From Bacteroidia bacterium (GTDB taxonomy: Bacteria; Bacteroidota; Bacteroidia; Bacteroidales; Azobacteroidaceae): a stretch of DNA of 46,600 bases. A program made the position numbers and the translations under genes. The number at the start of each line of letters is the position of its first letter. Positions within the stretch are counted from its first letter, which is position 1. The notes under the pieces are model-generated. The model had not been told where the DNA came from and searched no databases. It saw nothing but the letters and a program-made list of their open reading frames with translations. The stretch covers positions 1 to 46,600 of the forward strand of contig BNXY01000018.1 in NCBI GenBank assembly GCA_025999935.1, given 5' to 3'. This document shows, in pieces, positions 26,868 to 33,838 of the stretch.

Positions 26868-26910
26868 CCTATACTTTCTTGTATAGGTCCAAGCCACTTT
26901 TTAGTGGCTT
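26868..26910 (+). other. two hairpins in the leader of the NYN gene
   Basis: CCTATAC-TTTCTT-GTATAGG (26868-26887) and AAGCCACT-TTTT-AGTGGCTT (26891-26910) lie in the untranslated leader between the promoter and the ATG at 26929. The second is followed by ATTTTATA, a weak terminator-like tail. They could attenuate transcription or be a target of the NYN nuclease itself; both ideas are inference. Confidence 0.5.
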
Positions 26911-26928
26911 ATTTTATATAATAACAAT

Positions 26929-27579
26929 ATGGGTGAAAGGGTTACATTTTATGTTGATGGTTTCAATTTCTATTACGGATTGAGAACAAAAAAACGAATT
27001 GATAGAAATTGGCAGAGTGTGTATTGGATAGATGTTGTAAAATTGTTCAGTCAATTTTTAAGCCCCAATCAAACGCTTGAAAAAGTAATCTATTTTACAG
27101 CGTCACCTCTTAATCAAGATAAAAGTAATAGACAAGGTGCTTTCCTGAATGCTAATAAGCTACTGAACGAAAACAAATTTGAAGTTGTCAGAGGAAAATA
27201 TCTAAAAAAAATCATTGAATGTCCTAATTGTAAATATGCCATTTCACGACCCGAAGAAAAGAAAACGGATGTAAATGTAGCAATCCGAATGATAGGCGAT
27301 TGTGTAGAAAACAAAACCGATGTCATTGTCCTTGTAAGTGGCGACAGTGATATGTTGCCACCCGTAGAGTTCATTCAACAAAAATATCCCCAAAAGAAAG
27401 TCAGAGTGTATTTTCCACCAACAGTTTTTAGTGTGGATTTGAAAAATAATATTAAATATCACAACGGAAAAGTTGTCTTTCTTGAAAATAACTTCAACAA
27501 ATTTGAAAATAGTATAATGCCCGATGTGGTAACCAAAAATGGAAAAACTTATTCCATACCTCCAAAATGGAAAATCTGA
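26929..27579 (+). CDS. NYN-domain (LabA-like PIN fold) putative RNase
   Basis: NYN proteins are PIN-fold metal-dependent ribonucleases. This 216-residue protein has the first Asp in TFYVDGFNFYYGL, the middle acidic residue in EKKTDVNVAIRMIGD, and VLVSGDSDMLPPVEFI, the LabA-type pattern. CPNCKYA holds a CxxC, perhaps half of a metal site. The gene has its own promoter and a structured leader and lies between two alternative target-recognition domains, so it would flip with the switch. Stand-alone NYN genes occur in defence islands, but whether this one works with the type IIG enzyme is unknown. Confidence 0.85.
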   Translation: MGERVTFYVDGFNFYYGLRTKKRIDRNWQSVYWIDVVKLFSQFLSPNQTLEKVIYFTASPLNQDKSNRQGAFLNANKLLNENKFEVVRGKYLKKIIECPNCKYAISRPEEKKTDVNVAIRMIGDCVENKTDVIVLVSGDSDMLPPVEFIQQKYPQKKVRVYFPPTVFSVDLKNNIKYHNGKVVFLENNFNKFENSIMPDVVTKNGKTYSIPPKWKI

Positions 27580-27590
27580 AAGAGTGTAGT

Positions 27591-28589
27591 CTATTGAATC
27601 TCTATAAATCCTATCATCGCTCTTTCCTCATCGTTCAATTGATATAAATCAAAAATCAGATTATCTATTTCAATTTCTTCATGCTTGGTATCCATATTAG
27701 TCTGCAATTTCAAATTTTGCATATTCATGACTTTAGTTTTGAATAATTCATTTGTTTCATCATTCACTTGAAGTACAGGAATTTTATCAAAAAATATTTT
27801 ACTTAATTCTCTTGTTTCCCCTCTTAGCTCTGGAAAATTATTTTTAAAACAATACTTAAACAACGAAGAATTAAAAAATGCTGTAAGAAATGCTACATGT
27901 TTGCCCGTAATTATGAAGCATTTTTGATTGGTCAAGTATCCTTGATTATCATATAAAAATGGCAAAAACTTAGTCATATTGGGATAAACGATTTTTTGTC
28001 TATAAAAATCCTCCCAATAACTTATCGAATCTTGTGTCTCAAACCATTGATTATTAGTCTTTTTTCTTGCACCAGATTCGCCTGTTTGTTTTAATCTGTC
28101 ATATCCAAAACTCAAAAGATGTTGTTTTACAGCAGGATACATGTAAATATCAATCTTTAGGCTTGGAAATGTTGTAATCAAATATAAATCAGCAAATTCA
28201 TATCCATAACGCTTAATATCGCGTCCTCTCAATAACGGTCGTATAATTTCGGCTGATTTTGGGTCTTCTGCAATCAGTTCATCCTTTTTCTTTCCGTCAA
28301 TAATAAAAGCTTCATTGTATCCAGTCAAAATTCCACGATAGATATTAATATCCCAATCCTTCAAAGGAGTCCCAACCGCCTCTATCTTAGCCTTTATGCG
28401 CTGCTCAACGGGCGAAAGCACCACCCAAGACTCGCCTGTATTTTTGTCAGGAGATTGCGGGTCAAGCCCGCAATGACGGAAAGGAACGGCATTTTGTCTA
28501 ATATAAACGCTGGGCTGATGTCGATAATAATTGTCTGCATTAATATAGACAATATCCGTTTTATTCTGTACATTTAAATCAGTATTAAT
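27591..28589 (-). pseudogene. silent target-recognition cassette of the type IIG enzyme
   Basis: On the minus strand a frame stays open from 28589 to the stop at 27591 but has no methylase in front. It encodes NKTDIVYINADNYYRHQP, then the repeat part VYIRQNAV and [12 protein letters not shown], then LSPVEQRIKAKIEAVGTPLK and a complete recognition domain (KSAEIIRPLLRGRDIKRYG, then VYPNMTKFLPFLYDN, LRGETRELSKIFFDKIPV) ending FIEIQ. It matches the active domain closely at its start and at IIRP-LRGRDIKRYGY, but differs in the middle, as expected for another DNA target. The first 22 codons, before the repeat, do not match the active gene. It is probably not expressed as such and becomes the C-terminus after inversion. 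If translated alone from ATG 28424 it would give 277 residues. Confidence 0.85.
28422..28511 (-). repeat. right inverted repeat of the specificity switch
   Basis: Reverse complement of 25913-26002 with two differences. It contains the second hairpin core (28455-28473). It lies 95 bases before the recombinase gene. Confidence 0.92.
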
Positions 28590-28606
28590 TTAAAATAGAA
28601 AAGAGT

Positions 28607-29200
28607 ATGATTTATGGTTACATTCGGGTAAGCACCGATAGACAAACGGTAGAAAATCAACGTTTTGAAATCAATCAGTATTGTGAAAGAAACGTGATGG
28701 TAGTGAACAAATGGATTGAAGAAACCATTTCAGGCACAAAAACAGTACAGGAACGAAAATTAGGAAAACTTCTCAAAAAAATGAAAAGAGAAGATGTTTT
28801 GATTTGTTCCGAGCTATCTCGTTTAGGAAGAAATCTGCTAATGATTATGGGTATTCTCAACGAATGTATGAATCGCGACATTCAGGTTTGGACAATCAAA
28901 GACAACTACCGTTTGGGAAGTGATATAAATTCCAAAGTCCTTGCTTTTGCCTTTGGTCTTTCCGCCGAAATCGAGCGCAACCTCATTTCTCAACGCACCA
29001 AAGAAGCCCTTGCCCGCAAAAAAGCAGAAGGCGTTATACTTGGTCGCCCCAAAGGCAGTAAATCCAAAGTCAAAAAATTGACCGGCAAAGAAGTGGAAAT
29101 CAAAATATTGTTAGATAAAAAAGTATCAAAATCTGCTATCGCCCGCATATTGGGCGTACACAGGCTTACAGTAGCAGAATTTGTTAAAGGGATGGAATAA
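28607..29200 (+). CDS. serine recombinase (DNA invertase/resolvase, Mpi/Pin type)
   Basis: This 197-residue small serine recombinase has catalytic Ser9 in YGYIRVSTDRQTVENQR, LICSELSRLGRNLLMI (active-site Arg residues), LAFAFGLSAEIERNLISQRT at the start of the long E helix, and a C-terminal helix-turn-helix (VSKSAIARILGVHRLTVAEF). The start resembles the Mpi family, which inverts promoters in Bacteroides fragilis. It lies just outside the right inverted repeat and reads away from it, the usual place for an invertase acting on a neighbouring segment. No strong promoter is visible before its ATG. Confidence 0.92.
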   Translation: MIYGYIRVSTDRQTVENQRFEINQYCERNVMVVNKWIEETISGTKTVQERKLGKLLKKMKREDVLICSELSRLGRNLLMIMGILNECMNRDIQVWTIKDNYRLGSDINSKVLAFAFGLSAEIERNLISQRTKEALARKKAEGVILGRPKGSKSKVKKLTGKEVEIKILLDKKVSKSAIARILGVHRLTVAEFVKGME

Positions 29201-29311
29201 AATGTGCTAATTAATCGACTATGGCAAGAAAATTTTGTCGATAGTGTCGAAAAATTTGATTGCACTCTACGAAAAATAATAAAAATATACAGAAAAAAAA
29301 GGAAAAATATA

Positions 29312-29319
29312 TACCTTTG
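29312..29319 (+). promoter_or_regulatory. -7 box of the DUF3109 gene
   Basis: TACCTTTG, 24 bases before the ATG at 29344. It argues against a start further upstream in the same open frame. Confidence 0.45.
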
Positions 29320-29343
29320 TCCTCCGTCCATAGAATTACCATT

Positions 29344-29907
29344 ATGATACAGATACAAGATACAATCGTCAGTTTGGATGTTTTAGAGGAATATTTTCTT
29401 TGCGACCTGTCGGTTTGCAAAGGTATTTGTTGTGTGGAAGGCGATTCCGGTGCGCCCGTAGAGGAAAATGAAATTTCTCAATTGGAAAAAGTCCTTCCGG
29501 TTATTTGGAATGATTTATCGCCTAAAGCGCAAGAAGTTATCAACAAACAAGGCGTTGTTTACCTCGACGAAGACGGCGAATTTGTAACCTCCATTGTAAA
29601 AGGCGAAGATTGTGTTTTTACGTGTTACGATGAAAACGGTTATTGCAAATGTGCCATCGAAAAAGCGTATCGCGAGGGGAAAACCGATTTCTACAAACCG
29701 ATTTCTTGCCATTTATATCCGGTTCGCGTTGCGCGATACAAAGAATTTCGCGCGGTCAACTACCATCGGTGGAGCGTTTGTCAGGCAGCCCGCACGTTAG
29801 GAAAGCAACATAATTTAAAAGTATATCAATTTCTGAAAGAACCGCTTATCCGAAAATTCGGCGAAGAATGGTATCAATTGCTTTGTCAAATCGCTAACGA
29901 ACTTTAG
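29344..29907 (+). CDS. DUF3109 family cysteine-rich protein
   Basis: This 187-residue protein has a cysteine pattern typical of the Bacteroidetes DUF3109 family, related to YkgJ-type metal-binding proteins: YFLCDLSVCKGICCVEGDSG near the start, CVFTCYDENGYCKCAIE in the middle, then PISCHLYPVRV and WSVCQAARTLG. The eight to nine conserved Cys probably bind zinc or an iron-sulfur cluster; the function is unknown. I chose the ATG at 29344 (MIQIQDTIV) because the extra upstream codons are Lys/Asn-rich and overlap the -7 box. It converges with glsB. Confidence 0.85.
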   Translation: MIQIQDTIVSLDVLEEYFLCDLSVCKGICCVEGDSGAPVEENEISQLEKVLPVIWNDLSPKAQEVINKQGVVYLDEDGEFVTSIVKGEDCVFTCYDENGYCKCAIEKAYREGKTDFYKPISCHLYPVRVARYKEFRAVNYHRWSVCQAARTLGKQHNLKVYQFLKEPLIRKFGEEWYQLLCQIANEL

Positions 29908-29961
29908 TTGTATTTCTATTTCTTAATCAAATTGTATTTCGTCATTCACATCAATATCGTT

Positions 29962-30972
29962 CTACAAATTAAAAGGTGATCTTCCGGATGTTTTGTCGCT
30001 GATTAATTTTTGAAGTCTTCTCAACAGCAGTTTTGAGGGTCTTTCTTGCAAAAACGATTCGATATGGCGTTTCTTCTTTTCTTCAAAAATATCGTTGATG
30101 TCAATCAGGATTCCGGTTTCTTCTACTGCGCCAAAATCTTCATTCACAGCCGTTCCGAAAACGCGCATGCTGGGAGACAGGTTCATGTAAGCGCTTACCA
30201 AAGGCGGAATATTGATGTTGTATTTGCGAACTTCCGTATTCAGAATCTTGTAATCTTCCTTGTATGTTTTATGATCAAATAATCGGTGCATCTTTTCATA
30301 ATCTGCATTTGTTTGTAGAGAATGAACCGGATAGACCAAGTTCTCTTTGTCTTTAAAATATTTATTCAAGAAATACAAAATCAGGTTGCGTGCTTCGGGA
30401 TTGTATGTATTGTACATAGTTACTTTTCCGAAAAAATACCGGATATCAGGGTCAAGAACAGATAAGGCGCCCAAACCGTCCCACAGGTTGTCAAGGGCGA
30501 ATAGTCCTTTAGAACCGAATTTAGTGGTTTGATAATCCAAGGAAACAAAGGAGCGACCCAATTCCACCATTTTCGGCAGATAATCGGCTATGAATTTTTC
30601 GGAAAAATGAAAAAGTTCGGCAGTGGCAATATTATTGGGCTGACCATTTGCATCCAATGTGATTTCATTACCCCAACGGAAACGATAGCCGCCCAGAATT
30701 TCCTCTTCGAGCGGATCCCAAACAATTAATTGTCGGTAAGGCGTTTCCATGACATCAAATTCGTCGATGTCGGTCGGTTTGCCGGTTCCGCCGCCATAAA
30801 AGCGAAAAGCAATTTCCCGCAGACGCCCGACTTCGAGCATTAGGTTCGGAGCGGTTTGTGCTGTAAACAAATAAATCTCGTTCCCGGATTTATTGGTTTT
30901 CCGGAATAATTTTTCAATGGTCAACTCCGATTTGAGTACTTTTTTGTCAATTTTTGGAATGATTTCTTCCAT
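29962..30972 (-). CDS. glsB: GlsB-type N-acyltransferase (GNAT fold), lipid synthesis
   Basis: This 336-residue protein belongs to the acyl-ACP-using GNAT group (OlsB/GlsB-like). In Bacteroides, GlsB makes N-acyl glycine in glycine-lipid synthesis. Visible features: MLEVGRLREIAFRFYGGGTG, DEFDVMETPYRQLIVWDP, EEEILGGYRFRWGNE, KMVELGRSFVSLDYQ, and LWDGLGALSVLDPDIRYFFG. It begins 12 bases after the O-acyltransferase gene on the same strand, the glsA-glsB arrangement I recall from Bacteroides. The substrate (glycine rather than ornithine) is inferred from that context. Confidence 0.8.
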   Translation of the reverse strand: MEEIIPKIDKKVLKSELTIEKLFRKTNKSGNEIYLFTAQTAPNLMLEVGRLREIAFRFYGGGTGKPTDIDEFDVMETPYRQLIVWDPLEEEILGGYRFRWGNEITLDANGQPNNIATAELFHFSEKFIADYLPKMVELGRSFVSLDYQTTKFGSKGLFALDNLWDGLGALSVLDPDIRYFFGKVTMYNTYNPEARNLILYFLNKYFKDKENLVYPVHSLQTNADYEKMHRLFDHKTYKEDYKILNTEVRKYNINIPPLVSAYMNLSPSMRVFGTAVNEDFGAVEETGILIDINDIFEEKKKRHIESFLQERPSKLLLRRLQKLISDKTSGRSPFNL

Positions 30973-30984
30973 GATTTAATAATG

Positions 30985-31806
30985 TTATCTAACCGTATTA
31001 TAAACAGTGTGTTTAACCCAATTTGTCCACGCTTGCGGACTTTTTGACGAATCAAATGTTTGCCATGGAACCGGTTTGCCAAAATGAATGGTAAATGTCT
31101 TTCCTTGCGCCTTAAATAATTCACCCGACAAAAATAACATTTCTATATTAAATTTCAAACCAATTCTTTTCCGAATATTGGCAATATTGTAAAATAAATT
31201 AGAATTTTTTGCCTCAAAATAGACCGGAACGACATTTCTTTTGTATTCAATGGCTTTTACCACCAACATTTTTTTCCATTCCGGATCGCAAATGATACCC
31301 TTTGTTTTCCGTGAACACAATCCTGCCGGAAACGTAATTATCTGATTTTCAGATAAAAATGCTTCGTTAAGCGCTTGGGCGGCTGCACGTCCCTGCGCTC
31401 CGTGTTTGTTTATCGGAACAAAAATATTTTGCAACGGTTCAATAAAATAAAGAATATCGTTGACCAAATATTTAATTTGCTTGTTGTATTGATTTCCTAA
31501 ATAAGACGATAGACAAATGCCGTCCATTCCACCCAAAGGATGGTTGGATGCGAAAATACACTTGGTATCGAAATCCGGAAGGTTTTCTTCTCCGCTTATT
31601 TGTAGCCGGATGTCAAAATATTTTACGGCGTTGTTCATAAAATCAACACCGGTCGCATCTCCGGTTTGCGCCAGAAACTTGTTGATATCGTCCTGGCAAA
31701 TAAGTTTAGCTAAAGCCTTTACCACAAAATGAGGAATCTTTTTCGCTACCTTGGGCGCCTTTGCGTTTAATATTTCTTGAACATCAATGTGAAACTTTTT
31801 TGTCAT
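30985..31806 (-). CDS. glsA: GlsA-type O-acyltransferase (PlsC superfamily)
   Basis: This 273-residue acyltransferase carries the His-Asp motif in IFASNHPLGGMDGICL, with NHPLGG-x-D as in the hemolysin/OlsA/GlsA subgroup. The second motif region is FVPINKHGAQGRAAA and the third is IITFPAGLCSRK. GlsA adds the second acyl chain to N-acyl glycine. It forms a two-gene operon with the GlsB homologue downstream. A -7 box (TACATTTG, minus strand) lies 24 bases before the ATG. It is divergent from the lipoprotein gene at 32026. Confidence 0.8.
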   Translation of the reverse strand: MTKKFHIDVQEILNAKAPKVAKKIPHFVVKALAKLICQDDINKFLAQTGDATGVDFMNNAVKYFDIRLQISGEENLPDFDTKCIFASNHPLGGMDGICLSSYLGNQYNKQIKYLVNDILYFIEPLQNIFVPINKHGAQGRAAAQALNEAFLSENQIITFPAGLCSRKTKGIICDPEWKKMLVVKAIEYKRNVVPVYFEAKNSNLFYNIANIRKRIGLKFNIEMLFLSGELFKAQGKTFTIHFGKPVPWQTFDSSKSPQAWTNWVKHTVYNTVR

Positions 31807-31829
31807 AATTAAATGATAGAAAATTCGGA

Positions 31830-31837
31830 CAAATGTA
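31830..31837 (-). promoter_or_regulatory. -7 box of glsA-glsB
   Basis: TACATTTG on the minus strand, 24 bases before the glsA ATG. A -33 TTTG is not clear. Confidence 0.4.
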
Positions 31838-31856
31838 CAACTTTTATCCGATAAAT

Positions 31857-31887
31857 TTTGAAAACAGGATAAAAATTCTTACTTTTG
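31857..31887 (+). promoter_or_regulatory. promoter of the lipoprotein-smpB-metH run
   Basis: TTTG (31857-31860), 19 bases, then TACTTTTG (31880-31887). The leader is about 135 bases, AT-rich, with no riboswitch I could recognise; in particular no cobalamin box is seen ahead of this metH-containing run. Confidence 0.6.
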
Positions 31888-32025
31888 CCGGGGTTTTAAT
31901 TTATTTATTGCCTATTATAAAATACGTTTGTTGTAATTTTGTAAATATTTTTTAATGATTCATGCAACGTTTTTTACTTTTTTTCCATCTTAGTAATAAT
32001 TGTAAAATTTAAATTAATAATAGTT

Positions 32026-32796
32026 ATGTTAAAAAAGAAATTGTTTTTGATTCCATTGTTGGCCGGACTTATGTTTGTTTTTCCCGCTTGTAATAATTTT
32101 GATACGGGAAATTCCCGCACTTTTACAGATGTTTTTGGCGTTGTTAAAAGTATTGATTATTTCCAAAATAATCTGGTAACATTTAGCACCACATTGGGCG
32201 AAATTGTTGCGAACGAACTGCCTACTCAGCCGCTCAACGAAGGCGATTGTGTCTATTTTTATCAATTTATCATTGATTATGATAATCAACCCAGTGATAA
32301 ATACCTCATAGCATCCGGTGTTCAATACGAGCAAATTACCAAAGAACCGTTCTCTATTGAGTCGGGCTCGTCAATACCAACGGATGGTTATGATCTGAAA
32401 TTATCGGAGATTCAGATTTTAAGCAGCCCTTATCTCTACGGCTCTTTATTTACCAGTGCGACATTTTCGAAAATGAAAGAACAAGGCGTTAATTTTCGTT
32501 TGGTGTTTAATCCGGATGAACCGGCAGAAAATGGTGCGTTGAATGTTTATATGCAAGCGAGGCTGTCCGGTACTGCAAGTGGTGCGACGGAAAATAGCTA
32601 CGCTATTCGGGCGTTTAATGCAAGAAGCCTTTTGATGATGGCAGGTAGAGATACAACCGTACAAGAAGTTTCCTTCAGGTATGCTAAAATTAATTTGAAA
32701 TATATGTCCGGAACAGAAAATGGGGAACCGGTATATTCCAAGTTAGAAAACCCGATTGAACTTTTAATGTTTAGAGAATCTTCCTATCCTTATTAA
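32026..32796 (+). CDS. lipoprotein, possibly NigD-like
   Basis: This 256-residue protein starts with a lipoprotein signal (MLKKKLFLIPLLAGLMFVFP, then AC at the lipobox FPAC). The mature part is beta-rich with no catalytic motif (FTDVFGVVKSIDYFQNN, YFYQFIIDYDNQPSDKYLIA, FRYAKINLKYMSG). Size and layout recall the NigD-like lipoproteins of Bacteroides, but the match is from memory and weak. It is the first gene of a run with the YIP1-family gene (9 bases), smpB and metH. Confidence 0.6.
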   Translation: MLKKKLFLIPLLAGLMFVFPACNNFDTGNSRTFTDVFGVVKSIDYFQNNLVTFSTTLGEIVANELPTQPLNEGDCVYFYQFIIDYDNQPSDKYLIASGVQYEQITKEPFSIESGSSIPTDGYDLKLSEIQILSSPYLYGSLFTSATFSKMKEQGVNFRLVFNPDEPAENGALNVYMQARLSGTASGATENSYAIRAFNARSLLMMAGRDTTVQEVSFRYAKINLKYMSGTENGEPVYSKLENPIELLMFRESSYPY

Positions 32797-32805
32797 CGAA
32801 GATAA

Positions 32806-33375
32806 ATGTATAAACAACTGTTTATCCTGCTTTTCAACCTGATTGCTTCGCCAGTGAAAACTTGGGAGGGATTGGCTGAAGAGCAGGATACCAACAACGA
32901 AAATTTTCACAAGAGCTATTTGTATCCGATAATCGGTATAATAGCTCTCTTGTCTTTTTTGGGCGTTTTAGCTTATCTGAAAAATTTTGATTTACAGATA
33001 GCCTTGAAAACGGTCATCAAGGTAACCATTGTTTATTTTGCCGGATTCTATCTGGAAGCCTACTGCCTGTTCCGCATTTTGCCCAAATATTTCGGACAAG
33101 AAGTGAAAATGTATATTTGTGAACGTTTTACGGGATATTCCTCAGCAGTAGTTTACACAGTTGCTATGGTTGCCGCTTTGTTCCCTGCGTTGTTTTTTAT
33201 TCAAATATTTATTTTTTACGCAGTTTATCTTATTTGGTTGGGCGCTACACATTATCTTCAAATAAAAGAGGAATATTTAACCAAATTTACTATCTTTGCA
33301 AGCATTTTAATCTTGTTTTCCCCGTTGCTGATTCAATGGCTGATTTCATTGTTAATGCCGGGACTGAAATTGTAA
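32806..33375 (+). CDS. YIP1-family membrane protein
   Basis: This 189-residue protein has five predicted membrane helices (about 40-58, 68-95, 110-135, 138-155, 160-182). It opens with a short amphipathic segment, [20 protein letters not shown], typical of bacterial YIP1-domain proteins. Function unknown. The gene lies between a lipoprotein gene and smpB, 1 base from the latter. Confidence 0.7.
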   Translation: MYKQLFILLFNLIASPVKTWEGLAEEQDTNNENFHKSYLYPIIGIIALLSFLGVLAYLKNFDLQIALKTVIKVTIVYFAGFYLEAYCLFRILPKYFGQEVKMYICERFTGYSSAVVYTVAMVAALFPALFFIQIFIFYAVYLIWLGATHYLQIKEEYLTKFTIFASILILFSPLLIQWLISLLMPGLKL

Positions 33376-33376
33376 T

Positions 33377-33832
33377 ATGGCACAACAGAACAATATCGTT
33401 ATCAAAAACAAAAAAGCTTCGTTTGATTATGAATTTATCGAAACTTTTGTCGCCGGAATTGTATTGACCGGAACGGAAATCAAATCCATCCGTTTGGGAA
33501 AAGCAAGTTTGGTGGATACGTATTGTACGGTTATCGGCCGGGAACTGTGGGTAAAAAATATGAATATTTCCGAATATTTTTACGGCACTTACAACAATCA
33601 TGTGGCGCGCCGCGACCGGAAATTATTGCTGAACCGGAAAGAGTTGAACAAAATCGAACGCTTAGTAAAAGATACAGGCATTACGATTGTGCCCACCAAA
33701 TTGTTTTTGAACGAAAAAGGTTTGGCCAAAATAGTAATCGCCGTTGCCAAAGGCAAAAAAGAATACGACAAACGGCAAACTTTGCGGGAAAAAGACGATA
33801 AAAGAGATATGGATCGGGCGTTTAAAAAATAA
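33377..33832 (+). CDS. smpB: SsrA-binding protein SmpB
   Basis: SmpB brings tmRNA to stalled ribosomes. Signatures: [40 protein letters not shown], then [56 protein letters not shown] and the basic tail [20 protein letters not shown]. Length 151 is normal. metH starts 6 bases after the stop. The ssrA gene is not in this window. Confidence 0.96.
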   Translation: MAQQNNIVIKNKKASFDYEFIETFVAGIVLTGTEIKSIRLGKASLVDTYCTVIGRELWVKNMNISEYFYGTYNNHVARRDRKLLLNRKELNKIERLVKDTGITIVPTKLFLNEKGLAKIVIAVAKGKKEYDKRQTLREKDDKRDMDRAFKK

Positions 33833-33838
33833 TAAATA

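Larger units (their letters stand above)
26003..28421. other. candidate invertible DNA segment (2.4 kb)
   Basis: The segment between the two 90-bp inverted repeats carries the active target-recognition domain (plus strand), a NYN-domain gene with its own promoter, and a second target-recognition domain (minus strand). Inversion would swap which domain is fused in frame to the methylase, since both repeats are read in the same frame (VYIRQNAV ... [18 protein letters not shown]). The serine recombinase at 28607 is the likely catalyst; RecA-type recombination over 90 bp is the alternative. Confidence 0.75.

Noticed and set aside
26003..28421. Diversity-generating retroelement or simple gene duplication
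   Set aside because: There is no reverse transcriptase or template/variable repeat pair. The two recognition domains are in opposite orientation and bounded by matching inverted repeats, which fits inversion.
31888..32025. Cobalamin riboswitch ahead of the run containing metH
   Set aside because: The AT-rich 135-base leader shows no B12-box-like sequence or the expected stems.
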